Shown one piece after another: positions 29,181 to 33,274 of a stretch of 33,274 nucleotides of DNA. The position numbers were made by a program, and so were the translations under genes. Source of the DNA: Plantago elongata. Taxonomy: Eukaryota; Streptophyta; Magnoliopsida; Lamiales; Plantaginaceae. The notes under the pieces were generated by a model. It was not told where the DNA came from. It saw nothing but the letters and a program-made list of their open reading frames with translations, and searched no databases. How positions within the stretch are numbered: position 1 is the first letter of the stretch; each line of letters begins with the position of its first letter. Where the stretch lies: the NCBI GenBank assembly GCA_036897095.1, contig JAYMSP010001333.1, positions 1 through 33,274 on the forward strand, written 5' to 3'.

Positions 29181-30898
29181 ATGGCGATTTCTCCACCGAA
29201 TTCATGAACCATCGTCTTGCGTACGTGATTTGTCTGTCCATAGTTTATCATGGTTACCTTCGTTTGTCACCTTTTCTTGCATCTTCAGTGTTCTGATTCG
29301 CATTTTTGCAGGATCGGCCTAGGGCTACAACAGCTGAAAACGTATTGTGGAATTACCTTGTCAAATTCGAAAGAATCAACTTCTACAACTACTTGTGTTG
29401 CTTAAGAGGTAAGGAATGGCTGACCTTATTGGCTTTTTTTTTGTTCTAAATGGTTAAGTTGGGTTTTTTTGGAACAGTGTTTGATTAAATATTGGGAATA
29501 CGTTCAAATGATGTTGTGTTGCAGAAATTAGTTTGTCCAGCATGTGTAAAATAGCAAATGAAATGTTTGAAACTCTATGTAACCACCTGTTGTCATACTG
29601 TGCTAGGAACTATGAACCAAACCGCTGAACTTAAACGAAAACAACAGCTACTTTTAGCTTTATAATTGTGCCATTTCGTATAATTAGAAATAGACGAGTA
29701 TGATTTATAGCAGTTTTGTTTCAGTTAGCTTTTTTTATTGGTTAATTTTGTCAGGATAATGTGATTTTTTAGCTGAAAGTTTATTTTTATGACTATTGTT
29801 TTTCGTCTAGTTAGAAACACACTGATGACTTACAATATTTCATCTAGCTCTTCCTGTTGTGTTAGGATTGTGTGATTTTTAGCTGAAAGTTTGGTTTTCT
29901 AGCCATTGTTTTTCGTCTAATTCGGAACACATTTTATGATTTAATAGCAGTTCTGTTTCAGCTTTCCTGTGTTTAATTATGTTTGAATCATGTGATTTTT
30001 TTGGCTTAAATTTGGTTTTTTGGCTCTTGTTTTTGTTCAATTAGAAACACATTTATGATTTAATTGAAGTTTTCTTTCTGCTAGCTTTTACTGTGTTTAA
30101 TTTTGTTAGGATTATGTGAATTTTTAGCTGAAATTCTAGTTTTCTGGCTATTGTTTTTGGTATAATTGGAAGATACATTGATGATTTGTTGCAGTTTATG
30201 CCAGCTTACAAGCTAGAAATGTTTCTATGTTTTCGATATAAATGTTGTGACCAATGGATGATAGTTTACTTGTTTGGAATGCTTTGTATAGCTGCTGATT
30301 TGCAATTTGAGGGGAAAAACAAAATCGTGGAGTATCCGAATGCGATACTGAGAGAGAAAAACAAGATAGTGGACCCGTTTGATGAGAGCTAGAAGAAGGT
30401 TGTAGACGAGATGTTAGATGTTATGTACAAGTAAGTTTCCAGCTGCGGGCTACATTTAGCAAAATGAGCTGATAAGGTTACATTCTTTAAATCGGAGAGT
30501 TTAGCAAAATAGCCTGTAACGTAGCTGATATTTTAGTTTATTTATAATAGAAGATGGAATGCAAAAGCTCATAAGCTAGCTTAGTTTTTAATAAGCAGTT
30601 GCAGTATATTTCAAATATGCAAGTTGACAGCAAGCTAGGTAGTCCCATGAGAGACTTATTTTTGGTTGGAGGGTGAAGTGTATTTTGTTGCTTTGTGCTT
30701 TGTAGAACTGATGGGATTGGGTTCTCAGCACCCTAGGTTGTAATTAATGTTCAACTCATGGTATTTAATCCCGTTGGTGAACATGGCAAAGGAGAGGAGA
30801 TTGTTCTTGTGAATCCTTGTATCTAAAGATTTTTGAGGAGGATTGTTCCATATGAGGAGGGTTGTTTGTTGTTTTCAGGGATTTATGCTGAAGTTGAG
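29181..30898 (+). pseudogene. Peptide deformylase 1B (PDF1B) pseudogene, truncated
   Basis: Two exons are clear. Exon A (to 30430) reads ADLQFEGKNKIVEYPNAIL, then FDES-stop-KKVVDEMLDVMYK. Exon B (30706-30898) reads TDGIGFSAP-stop-VVINVQLMVF, GEEIVLVNPCI-stop, IVPYEEGCLLF, SGIYAEVE. Splice borders are intact and phases match. In active enzymes, which remove the N-formyl group from new organellar proteins, motif 1 is GIGLSAPQ and motif 2 EGCLS: here the catalytic Gln is a stop and the motif 2 Ser is Leu. The motif 3 HEFDHLQG exon was not found downstream. A first exon at 29181-29408 (ATGGCGATTTC; donor GAG|GTAAGG; acceptor TTGCAG at 30194) is tentative and has stops. Retained introns mean a DNA duplicate, not a retrocopy. 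Confidence 0.85.
29680..30190. repeat. Minisatellite, about 110-124 bp units, in pseudogene intron 1
   Basis: About four and a half diverged units. The landmark GTGATTTTTTAGCTGAAAGTTT recurs in variant form at 29761, 29872, 29992 and 30116. Between landmarks each unit carries TATTGTTTTTCGTCTA, ATTAGAAACACA, TTTATGATTTAAT and CAGTT(C/T)TGTTTCAGCT. It fills most of the intron proposed between 29409 and 30194. Confidence 0.85.
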
Positions 30899-33274
30899 GT
30901 AGAGTGTAATATCGTTGAATTTGATAATTTCTGATATGATGGTTCTTGTAAATCAATAGTAGGGTTAGTGTTAGATCACTTGTACAAATTATATTTAAGC
31001 CTGACCGTTCACGTGGTTGTAAACATTATATAATGTCAATTGTGTAAATTTTAATATAACAATAGATTATAATGTCATTTAAATAATTTTTTATATTCTT
31101 ATAAATTAAATCTTACGATAAAAAATGAATCAAATTAGGTTCTAATTAAACAGATTAAGTTTATTTCTCCACCAGAAAGAAAGTGTACAAGAAACGAAGA
31201 ACATATCCAGGATATTTGGATAAAGATATTTGGATATGGACGACAATTAAAATAGATTACTTTTCTCTCGAAGAATTGGGTGATGCCTTAATCATTCTTC
31301 TTGACATTGAAAGCATGGAATAATGTATTAATTGGTAATGGAGTCACGATTTGTATAATTAACGTGATGCTTTTATACTTCAGCATCCAAATAAATGCCA
31401 ATTGTTCTTCATTAATTATGAATCTGTTTCGAAGAAATAGGTTCTAATATAAGGGATTGATGAATTGATTTGAATGATGGAATTGAATTCGTAGTTTGGG
31501 ATAAAGATTAATAAATTAGAGTTCATACCAATGAATTGGGGATGAACGTTTAATCAGGAAGAAGAAACTTATTTCAATTAGTTAGAAGATGGATATAATT
31601 TGATTTTTAAAGTAATTTTATTTTTCAGGATTTAATTTAAAATATATTATGACAATACAATCATGTTTGTATATAGATAAATTTACTAAAATTGCCATTG
31701 TAAAAGTTACAAACCGTATCAACGGTTAGAATTAAGTACAAGTGAAAATAATCTTTTTTACAAACGATCTAATGGTTGACGATGAGTACAATTGAAATGG
31801 ACGGTCGTTAAGCCGTACAAGTGTAGTCGAACTTTAGAAACGCCCTGGTATTTTGGTGGTTGTTGCAAGTTCTATTTGTATTGCACGTTAATTCTGTACT
31901 AGTTGTCTGCACTATGCATAGTCGTAATTCACAGAAATATTGTGCTATACCTTTTACGATCCTTTCACATGTCCAAGTAAACATAGGGACCCAAACAAAT
32001 ACATGTAACGGCCCAATCCAAGTGAACAAACAGCCCAAAACATTTGGTTTTAGTTCGTAGCCCGTGATACAACGTTGTTGAATTGAAACAGTGTTCGACT
32101 TTTACATAATTTTACAACGACCTACCAAGTCGTAATATGCTTCCTCATTTATTTTACGGAATACATGCGACTAACAAGCACTTTGAGGGAAAAAAAATCC
32201 TCTCATTTTCCTTAATTTGGAGGGGCAAATTAGGTCAATCATGTTGAAGGAAACAAACTTTGACCTAACTTAGGAGAAGAAAATGTTAGGATATGTTACA
32301 AACACAAGAAATTAAAAAGGTGGCTAAATTAATACTGCATATTACACTAATTAGTCCAAAAAAAAGGTGTACCAAACACAAACTATAGATATGACCAATT
32401 AGTATGGATTTCATATGGATTTCACAATCCGGTAAGAAATGGCACTAATGTATCCTGCATTTCTTCATCCATGATTCCCTACCAAACGACACCATAGTGT
32501 TTCATTGCAGTTTGTACTCCCTCTCACACGAATCAAAATTATTTTAAGATAGTCATTTATTTTAAAATTGTTCAGAGTAAAAAAGAGTAAATATTTACTC
32601 TGATATTTTTATGAACAATTCTCAAAAGAAATATGTATATTGTTAATATAAGTTTCATTTTTTTTTTATCTATTTAAACTCTTTGAAACTATAAAACGGT
32701 TTAAATAATATGATTAAGGGGCTTTTGGATAAAGGGAATTTATTTTTTCATGAGTCAAATGTTTTGAACTAATTGCAATGGAACATTTAAAATGTAAAAT
32801 TATACTTCATTATTAGCATCACAAAAGAATAATCAATCGTGTCTCGGTAAATATAAAGTTAAAATTAATAACAAATGATTAAATTATTTAACCTTAACAT
32901 GCTTGAACTGAGTCTCACTTGACTTGTTTAGCCAATTTTTTTTAAGGAAAAAAGCATAGAACATAGTTCATACTCATTTCAATTACCTCATGAAACAAGT
33001 TGAGCTCGATTCGTAAATAATGGACTCTACTCGAGAGTATTGTTAAGTCCCACTTAAAGTGGGATTTAACGAGCCGTGTATCTCATTTATCGAGTTGTAA
33101 TTCAGACGATTTAACTCAACTCGTTTATTGAGGGAAGAATCTTAACGCTAATAAATTATTACTAAACCTTGATCCCAAGCCCTTCCAATAGTCATGATCC
33201 TTCAATTGTGGTCCTAAGCTCCACGACGACATGAAGAACGCATGATCTGTTATGATACTAAGTTGGTTGGGGGG
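30899..33274. other. Gene-free stretch at the right end
   Basis: No supported coding sequence; the missing C-terminal exon of the deformylase was sought and not seen. TACTCCCTC at 32516-32524 resembles a Stowaway end without a clear partner. Positions 32900-33150 hold repeated CTCGA/AACTCG words and a hairpin, typical of an old DNA transposon. Confidence 0.45.
33043..33069. repeat. Short hairpin TTAAGTCCCACTT / AAGTGGGATTTAA
   Basis: A 27-nt near-perfect palindrome with 13-nt arms. It lies in sequence with repeated AACTCG and CGAGTT words. No poly-T or coding region adjoins it. Confidence 0.7.

Noticed and set aside
29015..29251. Minus-strand open frame of 78 codons
   Set aside because: Crosses the proposed start of the deformylase relic and shows no family motif; likely chance.
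1..33274. CRISPR arrays, operons, bacterial or viral genes
   Set aside because: No regularly spaced identical repeats with unique spacers, no clustered intronless operon; all gene families and introns are plant nuclear.

Overview
This is nuclear DNA from a flowering plant, most likely a eudicot. It is AT-rich, its genes are interrupted by GT-AG introns, and about half of it is intergenic sequence full of old transposons. Nothing bacterial or viral was found. The recognised gene families are plant ones: S1-type self-incompatibility homologues, a vascular-related unknown protein, a plant golgin-like coiled-coil protein, mitochondrial ETF alpha, and a relic of organellar peptide deformylase 1B. 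The species cannot be fixed from the sequence alone.

Layout. Positions 1-3.8 kb are intergenic, with a duplicated G-rich stretch, one well-bounded orphan exon, a MITE, two poly-C tracts and a complex foldback. Positions 3.8-7.2 kb hold three tandem S-protein-homologue (SPH) copies on the minus strand: two intact and one killed by two in-frame stops. Comparing their shared 5' flanks dates two small transposon insertions, because each copy supplies the empty site for another. Positions 7.7-13.25 kb are a decayed LINE (endonuclease, reverse transcriptase, zf-RVT, poly-A tail) on the plus strand. It is interrupted by an internally deleted LTR retrotransposon on the minus strand, whose right LTR is itself interrupted by a short tRNA-derived SINE: three nested layers.

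Positions 14.7-18.6 kb hold two convergent genes: a small three-exon VUP-like gene (plus) and a five-exon coiled-coil gene (minus). The latter needs a GC-AG intron to stay in frame. Positions 18.6-24.5 kb are intergenic, with several copies of one TTA-target MITE family and two further SINE copies. Positions 24.6-28.6 kb hold an eight-exon ETF alpha gene (minus), reconstructed completely with consistent splice phases. Head-to-head with it at 29.2-30.9 kb is a peptide deformylase 1B pseudogene (plus) that keeps its introns but carries three stops in its conserved exons and lacks the metal-binding C-terminus. A roughly 115-bp minisatellite fills its first intron. The last 2.4 kb show no gene.

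The genes do not form a pathway; they are independent plant loci. I found no undescribed multi-gene system. The more unusual content is the nested transposon stack, the short SINE family, the SPH cluster with reciprocal empty sites, the GC-AG intron and the orphan exon.
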